From: Coniferiporia sulphurascens
Lineage: Eukaryota; Basidiomycota; Agaricomycetes; Hymenochaetales; Hymenochaetaceae
DNA: 64,000 bases
Assembly (NCBI GenBank): GCA_002794785.1
Contig: NBBA01000011.1
Coordinates: forward strand, 496,001-560,000
Direction: 5' to 3'
Every line of letters begins with the position of its first letter. Within the stretch, counting starts at the first letter, position 1. The position numbers were made by a program, and so were the translations under genes. Below the pieces are notes generated by a model. It searched no databases and was not told the origin of the DNA. It was given only the letters and a program-made list of their open reading frames with translations. This document shows, piece after piece, positions 11,218 through 21,730 of the stretch.

Positions 11218-11425
11218 GATGACTTCCTGGCGGCTGTAAAAAGCGTTGGGGTCCACCCCTCTGCGACATGGAGATTCCGGTACACTGCGGATCCAGAAGC
11301 AGGAGAACCCTTAAATGCGGGCCCCGAGTATTCCCCGCAGAGTGTGTCGGGGTAACACCTGATGCTGATGTGGGTTCTGAAGCGTGTGCCAGGGCACAGG
11401 AAACTCAGTGCACTGAGCGGCATCC
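11218..11425 (-). repeat. Inverted repeat arm 2 (about 205 bp)
   Basis: Reverse-complement partner of 9746-9949. It lies immediately upstream of a plus-strand LINE 5' leader. Confidence 0.75.
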
Positions 11426-11478
11426 TTCTTGACCAGTAACCACCACCATCAACTAGTGCAGGCAGCTAAAACTCCCCC

Positions 11479-12410
11479 ATGTCGAAACCCAGTGGATACA
11501 GGAATGCTCTACGTTCGACTCGACCACCCCTCCCACCCCCCTCATTGGCCAGTGCTGATGCTGACAGGGCCGCCGCCAATTGGGTGGCCGCTGGCAACAC
11601 CGCTGCCGCATTACACGGCACAACCCCCACCCCCACCCAAATCGATCCAGGCCTCCCAGCGTCATCCCCAGATGCTCTCCATCTTGCCCCGTCCCCTGTC
11701 ATTGGAGTCTCGAACACTGAGTTCACTCGCACATTCGAGCACATCAGCCATCCCCCCTCTGAAGGCTCCAACCCCCCCACCAGCTCCAATGAGTTCGGTG
11801 AGATGGAAGACATCCTTGAGAACCCACACACTCCATCGCCACTGCTCACCCATAAGCGATCATTGGAAGCCCTCTCCCCTCACACTCCCCGACCCTGCCC
11901 TCGATCCCAGTTCGAGCCGCACACAGCAAGCTTTATGTACTCCATCTCCTGTGCTTTGGAGGACTTCGACCGGAAGACCCATCACGCCAGCGCCGCTGAG
12001 ACCGATCAGGCAGCCGGCCAGTTTGTAGGCGACCTCCTCTGGAACATCCAACAGACCATTGCCGGTGTTTTTAGGGATGAGAAGGACCCCCAGCACATCA
12101 TCTCCCACAACCTGGAGATGGCCTACAACATCGCAAGGGGGGGGGCAGAAGCCCACCTGCCAGCACCCTTTGCCCCAGCTCCCCCCCTGCAAAGGACCCC
12201 GGCCACCGCTAACCAACCCTCTGCCCCAACCAGGACCCCCGGAACCGCCAACATGTCACTTGACGTGGCTGCACTGACTAACATTGTTAAACAGCTCTCC
12301 ACAGAAGTTGCCACCATCTCCCGGCAAGTCTCAACCCTTGTCAACGGCCCACGCCCCATGCCCCACAGGCCCAGAAGGCCCAGGCCCCCACCACCACCAC
12401 CGCCCAGGCC
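11479..12410 (+). pseudogene. LINE ORF1 N-terminal region, open frame
   Basis: The best-preserved ORF1 N-terminus in the window: an ATG frame open from 11479, about 310 residues before the deletion junction (the frame stays open to 12531 through the junction and into the LTR). It contains NEFGEMEDILENPHTPSP, RSQFEPHTASFMYSIS, DEKDPQHIISHNLEMAYN and a segment IVKQLSTEVATIS that may be a short coiled coil, then a Pro-rich tract. It lacks the C-terminal zinc knuckles, so it cannot be a complete ORF1. Used here as the reference for locating N-terminal pieces in the other copies. Confidence 0.75.
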
Positions 12411-12494
12411 GCTAACACCATGGCACCAACCTGCATACACACACCCCCCCTGGACGGATCCTCTGGCCTTTACAGGTGGACGGGTCACCTTCAC

Positions 12495-13053
12495 TGTTAC
12501 AATTTTCCTTTACTTTCCCCTTCTGTGCTGACTCACTCCCTCTTCGTCATCATCAGTCAGTGCAACTCCCCCATTTCTCTCCATTACTCATCCCTATCTG
12601 CCTTACACCATAAGACACCATGATGATGCCTTATTGCACCATCATGACGTGCTTTGCTTACTGATCACCATACTTGTATTACCAAGGCCTTCCTTGAGTT
12701 TCCAGGACCTTCCATAGGCTGGTAAACATACCTAACCAAGTCGCTACAGTAGCAAACACATAGAGTAGCATATAAGCATGTAACTTCAGTAGCACAAGCC
12801 CTAAGCTTGTGCTCTTTGTTCATACAAGCCCATTATCTGCTACCACCAGTCTACTGTGTGCCTGTGCACCACTAGTCGCTTCGTTGCAACCCGACTCACT
12901 ATAAGAAGCCTACCACGTCCACATCATCGATCAGGAAGCCCCACTGACGATCATCCTCGACTTACGACATCTAGGAAGCCCCGTTGCCGTACTATCAGCC
13001 CCGATGATCAGAAAGCCCTGACACTGATCACCATGTAACCATTGAGCTTAACA
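12495..13053 (+). mobile_element. Solo LTR 2 with 5-bp target duplication
   Basis: A 559-bp copy of the same LTR family as 10459-11016, with TGTTACAATT and GAGCTTAACA ends. It is flanked by the perfect duplication TTCAC at 12490-12494 and 13054-13058. The different duplication shows it is an independent insertion, not the partner LTR of copy 1. The hairpin is conserved at 12791-12813. It is inserted in the LINE ORF2 remnant, so it is younger than that LINE copy and its deletion. Confidence 0.92.
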
Positions 13054-13398
13054 TTCACCCTCCCCTCCCTCCCGGTCACAGGTGACACATGTGAACAGTT
13101 CATAAGAGCCACTCTAGACCTCAGCACCACCCCCCACCTCCAGGTCTTCACTGATGGCTCACACATTGGTACTGCCTCGGGATCCGCCATCTGCACCATG
13201 CATGGCCTCACCAAACTACGGTCCTGCCGACTTGCCTCCCCCACATGCGCCACAGCCACAGATGCGGAAATCTTCTCTCTCACCACCGCTCCCAGCTGGG
13301 CTGTGCACCGCCTCCACACCCACCTGCCTGTTGCATCAGACCTGTTCTTCCTGTCCAATTCACTGACGGCACTAAACCTCTTCCACAGCTGGGTGTAA
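13054..13398 (+). pseudogene. LINE RNase H fragment
   Basis: Reads TTPHLQVFTDGSHIG, ATDAEIFSLTTAPSW and DLFFLSNSLTALNL, aligning with the RNase H of copy B. The third catalytic Asp (LSDSLTA in copy B) is Asn here (codon 13357-13359, AAT after TCC). The frame ends at TAA 13396-13398, before the final GNEWAD motif. Confidence 0.8.
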
Positions 13399-13640
13399 GC
13401 CCAGGGCTTACTACTCCGATGCCTACACATTGGAGACCACCGGGTCTGGACATCACCTGACACACCGGGCTGTCAGTCACATGATGCGCCGGGCTGTCAC
13501 CTGACGCGCCGGACTGATGGTCACATGATTGTATTTCCTCCAGACTGTACAGATCTATGCTTACATAATTCCCTCGCTATTCCCATTTGCTTTCTGCGCC
13601 TTTGTTGCCTCAGTCTATCTGACAGCAACAAAGACACCTT
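13399..13640. repeat. Short tandem repeat and unassigned sequence
   Basis: At about 13453-13528 a unit of about 44 bp is repeated roughly 1.7 times: CACCTGACRCRCCGGRCTG followed by GTCACATGAT. The remainder shows no gene. Confidence 0.5.
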
Positions 13641-13767
13641 TGTCCTTTCTGTCCTAGGCTGAACTTTAGTGTTGCCAACTCCTGGTTGGCTTCCACACCC
13701 ACTATCCAGCAGCAAGCAGTGTTCTGCACAACCTGGAGTTGGTTGACTAAGGTTTTTTGTCAATGTC
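13641..13767 (-). mobile_element. LINE ORF2 remnant cut by the copia LTR
   Basis: The stretch around CAGTGTTCTGCACAACCTGGAGTTGGTTGACTAAGG-TTTTTTGTC resembles 5690-5745 of copy B (the region between RT and RNase H) in minus orientation. It stops at the left copia LTR and does not resume on the other side of that element. Confidence 0.6.
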
Positions 13768-14033
13768 TCTTAAAATCTACGCACGTTGTGGTAGATGATG
13801 AGGTGCAGTGGTGAGGTTGAGGCAAAGGTGGGTTATCAGCGTAAACCGATGTATTTCTAGGGCGAGACCAGCTCCCCTTATATACACATTCTGTGGACTA
13901 GTATTACTATAACTAACTAGCTCCTGTATCGTATGGCGTTATCGTTGCGTTATCGTTCACTTAGTAAGGTGGTTGTTCATATGACCACGTACTATATTTA
14001 TATCGTTTGTTATATTTATTTATTTATTTAATA
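13768..14033 (-). repeat. Copia 3' LTR
   Basis: 266 bp, sharing TCTTAAAATCTACGCAC at the left and TATATTTAT...TTTAATA at the right with 18980-19236. The ends are not TG...CA. The polypurine tract lies at about 14034-14042. Confidence 0.85.
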
Positions 14034-14040
14034 CTCCCCT

Positions 14041-17000
14041 TCAAACTTTTACTAGGCGGAGTAGACTTGTAAAACGTTTGATTAATTCAATCATTAGCGC
14101 TTTTGTCATAATATCAGCCTTTTGCTGTCCAGTTGGAATATATGAAACTGATATGGTTTCATTTTCAATATAATCTCGTAAGAAATCTTTTCTTATGTCA
14201 ATATGTTTCGTTCGTTGTGTATATTTTTGTTCTGTTGAGTTTACTATTGTTATGGCTGCTTGATTATCGCATAATATTTTCGTAGGTGTATCCAAGGTCT
14301 GCAGTACCTCTTCAACCAGTCTTCTTAGCCATATAGCTTCTTTTACTCCATGAGTTAAAGCTTGTAATTCCGCTTCACATACTGATAATGACACTAATTC
14401 TTGTTTTTTACTTGACCATGATGTCGTTGCGTTTCCTATTTGGAATATATATCCTGATATTGCTTTATGGCCTTCTTGTGTCATTCCGTCAGCATCGGTA
14501 TATCCGATTAACTCGATTGATTCTTTTCCTCTGAGTATTAACCAATAATTGTTCGTTCCTTTTAGATATTTAAAGCAGTGTTTTACTGCATTGTAATGTT
14601 CAATACTAGGTTTATTTAAATGCCTAGCAAATTGACCTGTTGTGAATGATATGTCAGGTCTCGTACAATCCGCTGCATATCGTAATGCTCCAACCATGTT
14701 CATATATGGTATTTGATTCATGAAGTTTAATTCTTCATTAGTTGGGTTTTCAAGTGATTTTAACACTTGACCAGGTGTCATTGGTGTTCGTACCGTTGCA
14801 GCGTCTTTTAATTTATATTTTTCTATGATATTATCAATATAATGTTTTTGTCTTAGTTTGATTATTCTTTCTGCTCGGTTTCTTTCAATTTCAATGCCGA
14901 GTAACCAATGTATGTCATTTCCGTCAGTGAATTTTACATGTTTTCCTATTTCGTCTTTAAAGGCTTTTATTATTAATAAATTTAAGCCACATATAGTTAT
15001 GTCGTCAACATGTATGAATAGTATTAGGATTGTTTTTCCTTTTACTTTTCTTAGGAATACTGCGTTATCTTGGACTGCTCGTGTTAGTCCTATTCCTATT
15101 AATATTTCTGATAATTTTTTATACCATCATCTGCCTGCTTGTTTTAATCCATATAAGGCTTTATTTAATTTTAAAACTTGTCCAGGTTTTATTTCGATTA
15201 AGTTTCCTGGAGGTGCTTTTATATATATATTTTTCGTTTTTATCTAGTTCACCATATAAGTAAGCTGATTTTATATTGATTTGGTGAATCTCGTAATTGT
15301 TTGTTGCGCTCCAACTTAATATAGTTCTTACTGTGGCTAATCGTGCCACTGGAGCGAATGTGTCATTTGAATAGTAGTCTATACCCTCTTTCTGGGCAAA
15401 TCCTTGAACTACTAGTCTTGCTTTGTAATGTTCTATTTCTCCATTTGCTAATCTTTTTGTTTTATAAACAAATCTTGTTCCGATTATATTTGCTTCTTTT
15501 GGTGGATCAATGATTTTCCACAAAGATCTTTCGATTAACATTTTTATTTCTTCTTTCATTGCCGAGATCCACTGATTTGCGTCAATTCTATTGATCGCTT
15601 GTTGATATGAATTAGGATCGCCTATTAATTCTGTATTGAATTGATTAAATTCCATAAGATAAGCGACTGTATTTTGTTCATCAAAGTTTAGACCTAATGA
15701 TCGTTTTGTTGGTTTAATTGTTCGTATTGGTCTTTCATTTGTTCGTATTGGTCTTTCATTTGTTAATTTTTTTATTTGCTCGTTTTGTTTTTCTGTTATA
15801 TTCTCCCCTTCAATTTTAGATGGAGGAGAATCTAAAAATTGTAAATTTTGTTCAACTGTAATTTTTCTATTGTGATAGGTTCTATGACCTTTACTTTCTT
15901 CGTCAAATCCTAACCATTGTGCATATATTCCTTTTGGTTGTAATTTATTTACGTCTTCTTGTTTTAATATGCAATATTGGCCGAATTCTTTTAAATCGTC
16001 TATGTTGTAATTTTCGTTATATCGTTTAAAATATGGTGTTTTAAAATCAATAGCGCTCTTTGGCATTCTATTGTAAACGTAAGTACTGTACTTTACAGCT
16101 TCTCCCCATAGACTGGGTGGTAATTTTGCTTGTAGCAGATTTACTCGTGTATTATTTAAAATTGTTTGATGTGATCGTTCTGCTACTCCATTTTGTTGTG
16201 GCGTATTGTGAACAGTCAGCTTTCGTATCGTTCCATGTTTTTCTAAATATTCAGTGAATTGTTTGCTTAAAAACACTGTGTCGTTGTCACTTTGTAGTAT
16301 TTTTATTTTTATATTAAATTGTGTATTGAGCATAGTAGCCCAAGTCGTATAAGCATTTAAGCCCTCATCTTTTGTTTTTAATAAAATCATTTTTATCCAT
16401 CTTGTAGCGTCGTCTACAAGTGTTAGAAGATATTTATATCCTCCTATAGCATGTGTGGATGCTGGACCCCATATGTCCATATGTATATGATCGCCGAATT
16501 TTTCGGCTAATTTTGAAATACGTAATTTTGGAATTTGCATTCTTTTAATATTTGCTTCTATGCAGATGTTGCATTGAGTTTCGTCATAATTTGATATTTT
16601 TTGATTTGTAACTTGATCTTCTTTTAACAATCGTTTTATGTAAGCATAACTTATATGCCCGAGTTTTTTGTGAAGTTCGAATAATGTTACATTTTTTGTA
16701 GCTGCTTGTACATCATTGTTAAATATACTATACAATCCATTTTTATTTATGATTTTTCCACATAAAGATCCATTAGGATACTTTATTGTGCATTCGTTTT
16801 CTTTATAAATAAATTTGTAACCGTCTTGACATAGAAGTCCTTGAGAGACTAATGTCATATTCATTTTAGGATTGTAGTATGCATTTGATAATATTATGAC
16901 ACTTACCGAGTGTCCGTTGGGGATGTAAAGCTTAAGATCCCCTACTATGTTTGCCATGAATGTTGTTTTATTCGCAGCCGTTATCATAATTGCGTTGGTT

Positions 17001-18910
17001 TTGTAAGTATTTCGTAATCGATTTAGATATGGTGTTAAGTGTATTGTTGCACCAGTATCAATTATATCCATTGAAGAATAAACATTATTAGCAAATTCTT
17101 TTGTTGTAATAGTGTTAATGCTTACGTCCAAATTGTTATCATCCACGTCTTCCATTGCGCTATTGTAATTTCCTATCTTGTCAAGGAAGTCGTTATATGA
17201 ATATATTGGGAATTCTCCCATGTTGAAGTCGTTGTCGTCGATTTCGGTTATGAAGGCGCCGATTTCGCCTTGGCCTATTACGGCGCTTAATTTGATTTGA
17301 GAGCTCGATGCGATGTTTGTTGCTGCTGCTGCTGCAGTATGTTTAGCCTGGGCCGCACTTGCCCCAGTCATTGTCGGTGCCGCTGACGCACCCGTTTCCT
17401 TCCCTTTTCCTTTGTCATCGTTCGCGTCCTCTTTTTTCTTTTGAGCTGCCTTCGTCCATTCCGTTTTTGGCACCCAGCAGTCTCGATTAAAGTGCCCTAG
17501 TTTGTTACAATTGTAGCACTTAATAACGTGTGATTGTTGGTTAGGGGAATATCCCCCTCGTCCTCGTCCTCGCATGTATCCTCCACGGCCTCTATAGCCA
17601 CGTCCTTGTGGTTGAACACCGCGGCTGTTACCGTGTCCGCGGCCCCTAAAGTAGGGGTGGTTCCGCTCGTCCTTGGGCAGGTGGTTAGCCGCCGCTCCTG
17701 TCCTTTGGTGGTTTTTACGCCACCCCTCAAAGGCGTTTCTCAGTGCCGTTAGTAAAAATTGAGGGGTTAGTTCAATTTCATCTTTGTCTGGATTCGTTTC
17801 GTTAATTGTTTTGATATATAACTCACTCTGCGTGAGTACATATTGATATTGTTCGGGCATTGCCTGTGTAATAGCCGATATATATGTCAACTCTGAAACT
17901 TTTACCCCTTGGGCTATGAGTTCCTCGTATTTATTGCTGAGGTTATCGAGCGTTCCATCGAAATGGCTGACATGACCTCAGATATCAAAAAGGGCAGCCT
18001 CGTTAAAGCCCTTTGTAATTGTTGTCTGGACGTTATATTGTCCGTCAAGCGCTTTGAGTAGCGCTGGAATATCTTTAGAGAAATTAAGATAATAAGCCAA
18101 TATTTTGTCGGGCATAGTGCACATAATGCCGTTATATAAAGCGCTTGATATACCAGCCTCTCCAGTTCCTGGGGAGTTACTGAGCAGGTTACCGTAACCT
18201 GCACTCTTGATTGCGCTTTGGACTCTGTAGTTCCAGAGTTTGTAGTTTCTGTGCCCGTCGAGTTTCTCAATTCCGTCAAAGAATTTCTGGAGTTCCGCAA
18301 GTTTAGTTGCCATACTTGGTTCATCTTCCTCAGTATCGTTAGCGTCTGAATCGTCAGGATCAGATGGTTCTGATGGCTCACGTGATGGGTTATTTTTAGA
18401 TTCTTCGGAGTTTTCTTCTTCGTTATCTTCTTTTTTATTGTCGTCTTCTTTCTTATCGCTTTCTTCTTCTGGCTTAATATAAGGGTTATCAATTTTAAAT
18501 TGAGCTTTTTCATTTGGATCTGATATGCCCAAATACATACTTATTCAGTATCTGATTTCGGATGATTTTCCTTGATCTGATATTCCTAAATCTTTAGCGT
18601 GATTCGTTAGTTCCATTTTATAGTCAGTTCTTATTTTTAATTTTTCATCTTTGGTAGAGTTATCATACCTGTTTATTCGATCTTGTATTTGTTGTTCCGT
18701 TCCATTAATTGGTATTTGTCTTAGGTTACATTGAAGTATTAGTTCAACTAACCTTTTGCTATCTTTAGCTTTTTGAATTTTTTCTTTGAGTTCTTCGATA
18801 GTAGATGACTGTGTATACATTATTTTTAGTTCGTTAGCAATTATTCTTAATCCTGATAATTTTTGCAAACGTGTTTGCTCACGAGTGTTAGGTTTCTGTC
18901 CGTCAGACAT
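14041..18910 (-). pseudogene. Copia gag-pol polyprotein, inactivated
   Basis: A single frame from ATG 18910 down to about 15230, then a shifted frame to 14041. Domains: gag (18910-17800), CCHC knuckle CYNCNKLGHFNRDCW, protease IDTGATIHL, integrase (HKKLGH...CNIC zinc site, MDIWGP, QSDNDTVF, QQNGVAERSH), reverse transcriptase (KARLVVQGFAQ; motif A INIKSAYLYG; motif C HVDDI about 15010), RNase H (YTDADG, CEAELQALTHG, LCDNQAA, RTKHIDIR) and terminal ADIMTKAL. Defects: in-frame TGA at 18545-18547, 17978-17980 and 15127-15129, a frame change in an (AT)n tract at 15221-15230, and Asp-to-Asn in RT motif A (codon 15275-15277). A small direct duplication (TNERPIR twice) lies near 15720-15770. Confidence 0.92.
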
Positions 18911-18968
18911 AGTTTCGTTTTTCGAGGATATATAATTTCGTTAATCGTTTCGTTAGTTGTAGAGTCAA

Positions 18969-18979
18969 GGCTCATAACC
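18969..18979 (-). promoter_or_regulatory. Copia primer-binding site (initiator tRNA anticodon-arm type)
   Basis: Directly inside the 5' LTR the element strand reads GGTTATGAGCC, complementary to GGCTCATAACC, the form expected for the anticodon arm of a eukaryotic initiator methionine tRNA. Copia-type elements are known to prime from an internal half of this tRNA. The match is read from sequence; primer use is inferred. Confidence 0.7.
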
Positions 18980-19236
18980 TCTTAAAATCTACGCACATTG
19001 TGGTAGACGATGAGGTGCAGTGATGGTGTTCAGGCAAGGTGGGTTATCAGCGTAAACCAATGTATTTCTAGGGCGAGACCAGCTCCCCTTATATACACGT
19101 TCCATGGGCTAGTACTACTATAACTATCTAGCTCCTATATTGTATGGCGTTATCATTGCGTTATCGTTCCCTTAGTAAGGTGGTTAATTATATGACCACA
19201 TACTATATTTATATCGTTCATTATATTTATTTAATA
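18980..19236 (-). repeat. Copia 5' LTR
   Basis: 257 bp, partner of 13768-14033. It includes a TATA-like tract (TTATATACAC near 19090) in the shared part. It ends only 32 bp from the stop codon of the neighbouring aspartic peptidase gene, so the element may supply that gene's transcript end. Confidence 0.85.
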
Positions 19237-19268
19237 TCCCTTCTTCGAGCAAAAGGACGAGAGGGAAG

Positions 19269-21072
19269 CTACACGAAAAGTAGGCCAGTAAAAAACATTC
19301 CGATAGCAACAAGTGTCACATCGGAGTATTTAGTTAGCACAGACAGAGAAACACTATTACTAGATGAGGACGCAGCACTCAGAAGCGTCTGATTGCGTTG
19401 CTCGGAAAGCGAGTCAAATTCTGCATATGCTTGATTGGCATTGGTCATCTAACCAATTATAAGAATAGGAGGTTAGGTTAGAATTAGATGTCCGAAAGAG
19501 GAGTCTACATATGGTAGCAGAAAAACATACCGACAGAAGTTGAGTGTAAGGTGAAGACGTTCCATTAGTGAATGCGCCGAAGGAAAAGAGAGAATACACA
19601 TTCCGAAGGAAGGTGTCACCAAGCAGGAAATCCTCTGCACAATCGCAAAATTTAACCAAAAAAGCGAACGATGGGACCCCGTACGCACCTGTTCCGCCGG
19701 ACGTATCACTTGAAAGAAAAAACCCAGAATAACAAATGATGTCTTCGCCATCGGCCATCGCCACAACAGTGTCAATAGGATGGACAGGGTATGCAACGTC
19801 GCTGCAGCGGCAATTGTTTATGCTAATCACTCGAGTGTGGGAAGTTATGTAGTGCACATACCCAAAAACAAAGCTAACGTTAATTTTCGTATCACAAGGT
19901 ACTTCGTAAACACCTGAGGACGCGTGTAATACAGCACCGGGAACGGAGCCGTAAATTGCATTTGCATATTCCTCAGGGATTGTGGCAAAGCTCGTGCCGG
20001 TATCGAGGTTGGCAAGGGTTTGGTCGCTATCCTGTCCCTCGACATTGCTATATTGCGTTAGATCTCAATATAAGTCAGAACTACAAAGAGGAGAGACTCG
20101 AGTCTCACAATGCACTACCACCAGAAAAGTTCTGACCGTTGACGATCAGCCTATCCATGAGAACGATCCATCGGTCTGAACTGACGACGTCGAGTCTGGG
20201 ACTTGATGAGATTGCAGAAAAGTTGGAATCGATCTCGCCAATAGTGTATACACCCCCATCCGTTGTACCAGTTGCGAAGGAACGTGAAAGAGAGACTGTA
20301 GTAAGCTGGGAGAGGTCAGGGTTCGAGGCAAATATGTTGTTGAGCAGCGTGTTGCCGTTATATTTGGTCCCCCAAAGGGATTCATTCACCGCCGAAAGGA
20401 GGGATCTGTATGAATACCAGTAAGTCATTACGAATGAAAGAAAGTAAGTTATACGCACGGACCGATGCCAAGCAGCCCATTGTCACTGTTCGTGACCGCG
20501 TTCGAGCCGGGAGCGGAGACTTAAGGCAAATATGAGCTTGAAGGTTTATTGAAGGGGGAGGGAGGGATAATGATGCGCACTGAATGCCTGGTTCACAGTA
20601 AATTCACCAAACGTAACATTGGCTATACAAACTTGGCCGCTTGCGCTCGTCCCATCACTGTAATCGGACGCGTTTCAACGCATGAACAATTATACGATAT
20701 GCATACTTGCCCATAGATGATGCTCGAATTCACTCCAGTATCAACCAGATCCGAAATTTCCACCCCCTGTGTATTCAGCCAGAGGTCCGAGCTACCTGTA
20801 TCGAGCTGGACGACGAAGTCATGGCCGGAGATGGACAAGGTAGTCACGTAGATGTCCGTATTGTCGGAGGCGTTATTGCTGTTTTGTAAGCTGAATGGAT
20901 CACCGCTACCAGCGTCGTCCTTTGAACCGCCGGTGGGGAATGATGATGGAAGGCGCGGCGCGATTGAGATTGAAACGGCGCGTTTGAAAGGAACAAGGAG
21001 GGCGCTGGTGGATCCGGCGAGCACGATGCAGGTAAGGGCAAGAAAGGCAGTAGAGACCGACGGGGTAAGCAT
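19269..21072 (-). CDS. Pepsin-type aspartic peptidase (A1), membrane-anchored
   Basis: A secretory-pathway endopeptidase. About eight exons. ATG 21072 gives a signal peptide (MLTPSVSTAFLALTCIVLAG); a further in-frame ATG at 21111 would place extra residues before it, so 21072 is preferred. First catalytic motif VQLDTGSSDLWL, then IIYGDGTSASGQV (across an intron), NGLLGIGP, TKYNGNTLLNNIF, second catalytic motif LDTGTSFATIP, and TEDFLLGDTFLRNVYSLFSFG. The last exon has a Ser-rich stretch and a hydrophobic end (VTLVAIGMFFTGLLFV), suggesting a membrane or GPI anchor as in yapsin-like or other anchored fungal acid proteases. The first intron (20658-20710) uses a GC donor (GCAAGT). The copia LTR lies 32 bp past the stop. 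Divergent from the next gene. Confidence 0.88.
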
Positions 21073-21730
21073 GACAAGAATGAACGATAGAGAGACCAAA
21101 TCTACGGGCACATCGACGACTAAGTAGCACTTTGCACGACAACCATTAGATGGACAGGTACTATCATCAGTCCAAAGATGTCTGTCTCCAAGCGAGTAGA
21201 TCCAAGCTGTGGGAATTTCGCTCTTTACAGCGCAAGCGAGTAAAACACACTGATTGATTTTGCTGATCTCGGCTCAGCACACCGGTAATCCAATCTGACG
21301 GAGAGAGGTTAATGCAAACGTGGTGCCAGTCATTATTTTTCTATTGTTACATTAATTTTGTCACGCAGAAAGAGTGAGACTCGGAGGGGCTTGGGGATTG
21401 GCTGAGCTATGATAAGTTGCGAGCCTGAGTCTCTAATCGTCGAGATACCTGGTGCCCGGACGAATACTATAGTGTAGGTTAACGTACTTTGTCGTATCTA
21501 CACGGGATTAATCCAGTTCCTTTACAACTCGTTGTTTCTCTTTGCCCTCCAAACCTCATAAACGAAAAAGGAAGACGTGCCAAAAGAAGATCACAAGTCT
21601 TACTACACGTGCTACGCAAAAATAGCACAGTACACGTGAGCATGCGCCAAAAATACTAGTAGTGCAAGCTGGGCTCCTTTTGCGACTTTCATTTTCTCAT
21701 CTCTCTCCAGCCTCATTCCTCTATAGCAAA
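21073..21730. promoter_or_regulatory. Divergent intergenic region, peptidase / surface protein
   Basis: 658 bp between two divergently transcribed secretory genes, so both promoters must lie here. Two ACACGTG strings are seen near 21605 and 21632. Nothing else recognised. Confidence 0.5.

Larger units (their letters stand above)
11440..13398 (+). mobile_element. LINE copy C, internally deleted and split by a solo LTR
   Basis: Starts with the LINE leader and the ORF1 ATG at 11479, runs through the ORF1 N-terminus to about 12410, then jumps directly into the ORF2 RNase H region (PAYTHPPWTDPLAF matches copy B just upstream of its RNase H). ORF1 zinc knuckles, endonuclease and reverse transcriptase are missing, so there is an internal deletion. 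Solo LTR 2 sits at 12495-13053 inside the RNase H-proximal part, and the LINE resumes at 13054 (FTLPSLPVTGDTCEQF, then FTDGS). The 3' end beyond about 13398 is lost. Confidence 0.85.
13768..19236 (-). mobile_element. Ty1/copia LTR retrotransposon, degenerate
   Basis: A minus-strand element of about 5.5 kb with LTRs at both ends (13768-14033 and 18980-19236), a primer-binding site next to the 5' LTR and a purine-rich tract (AAGGGGAG on the element strand) next to the 3' LTR. One gag-pol frame holds gag, zinc knuckle, protease, integrase, reverse transcriptase and RNase H in copia order. The LTRs differ from each other by many substitutions and an ATTT-repeat indel, so the insertion is old. No target-site duplication is visible: the flanks (ATGTC on the left, CCCTT on the right) do not match. 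Confidence 0.93.

Noticed and set aside
10459..13053. A complete LTR retrotransposon with 10459-11016 and 12495-13053 as its two LTRs
   Set aside because: Each LTR has its own distinct target duplication, and the interval holds LINE sequence, not gag-pol.
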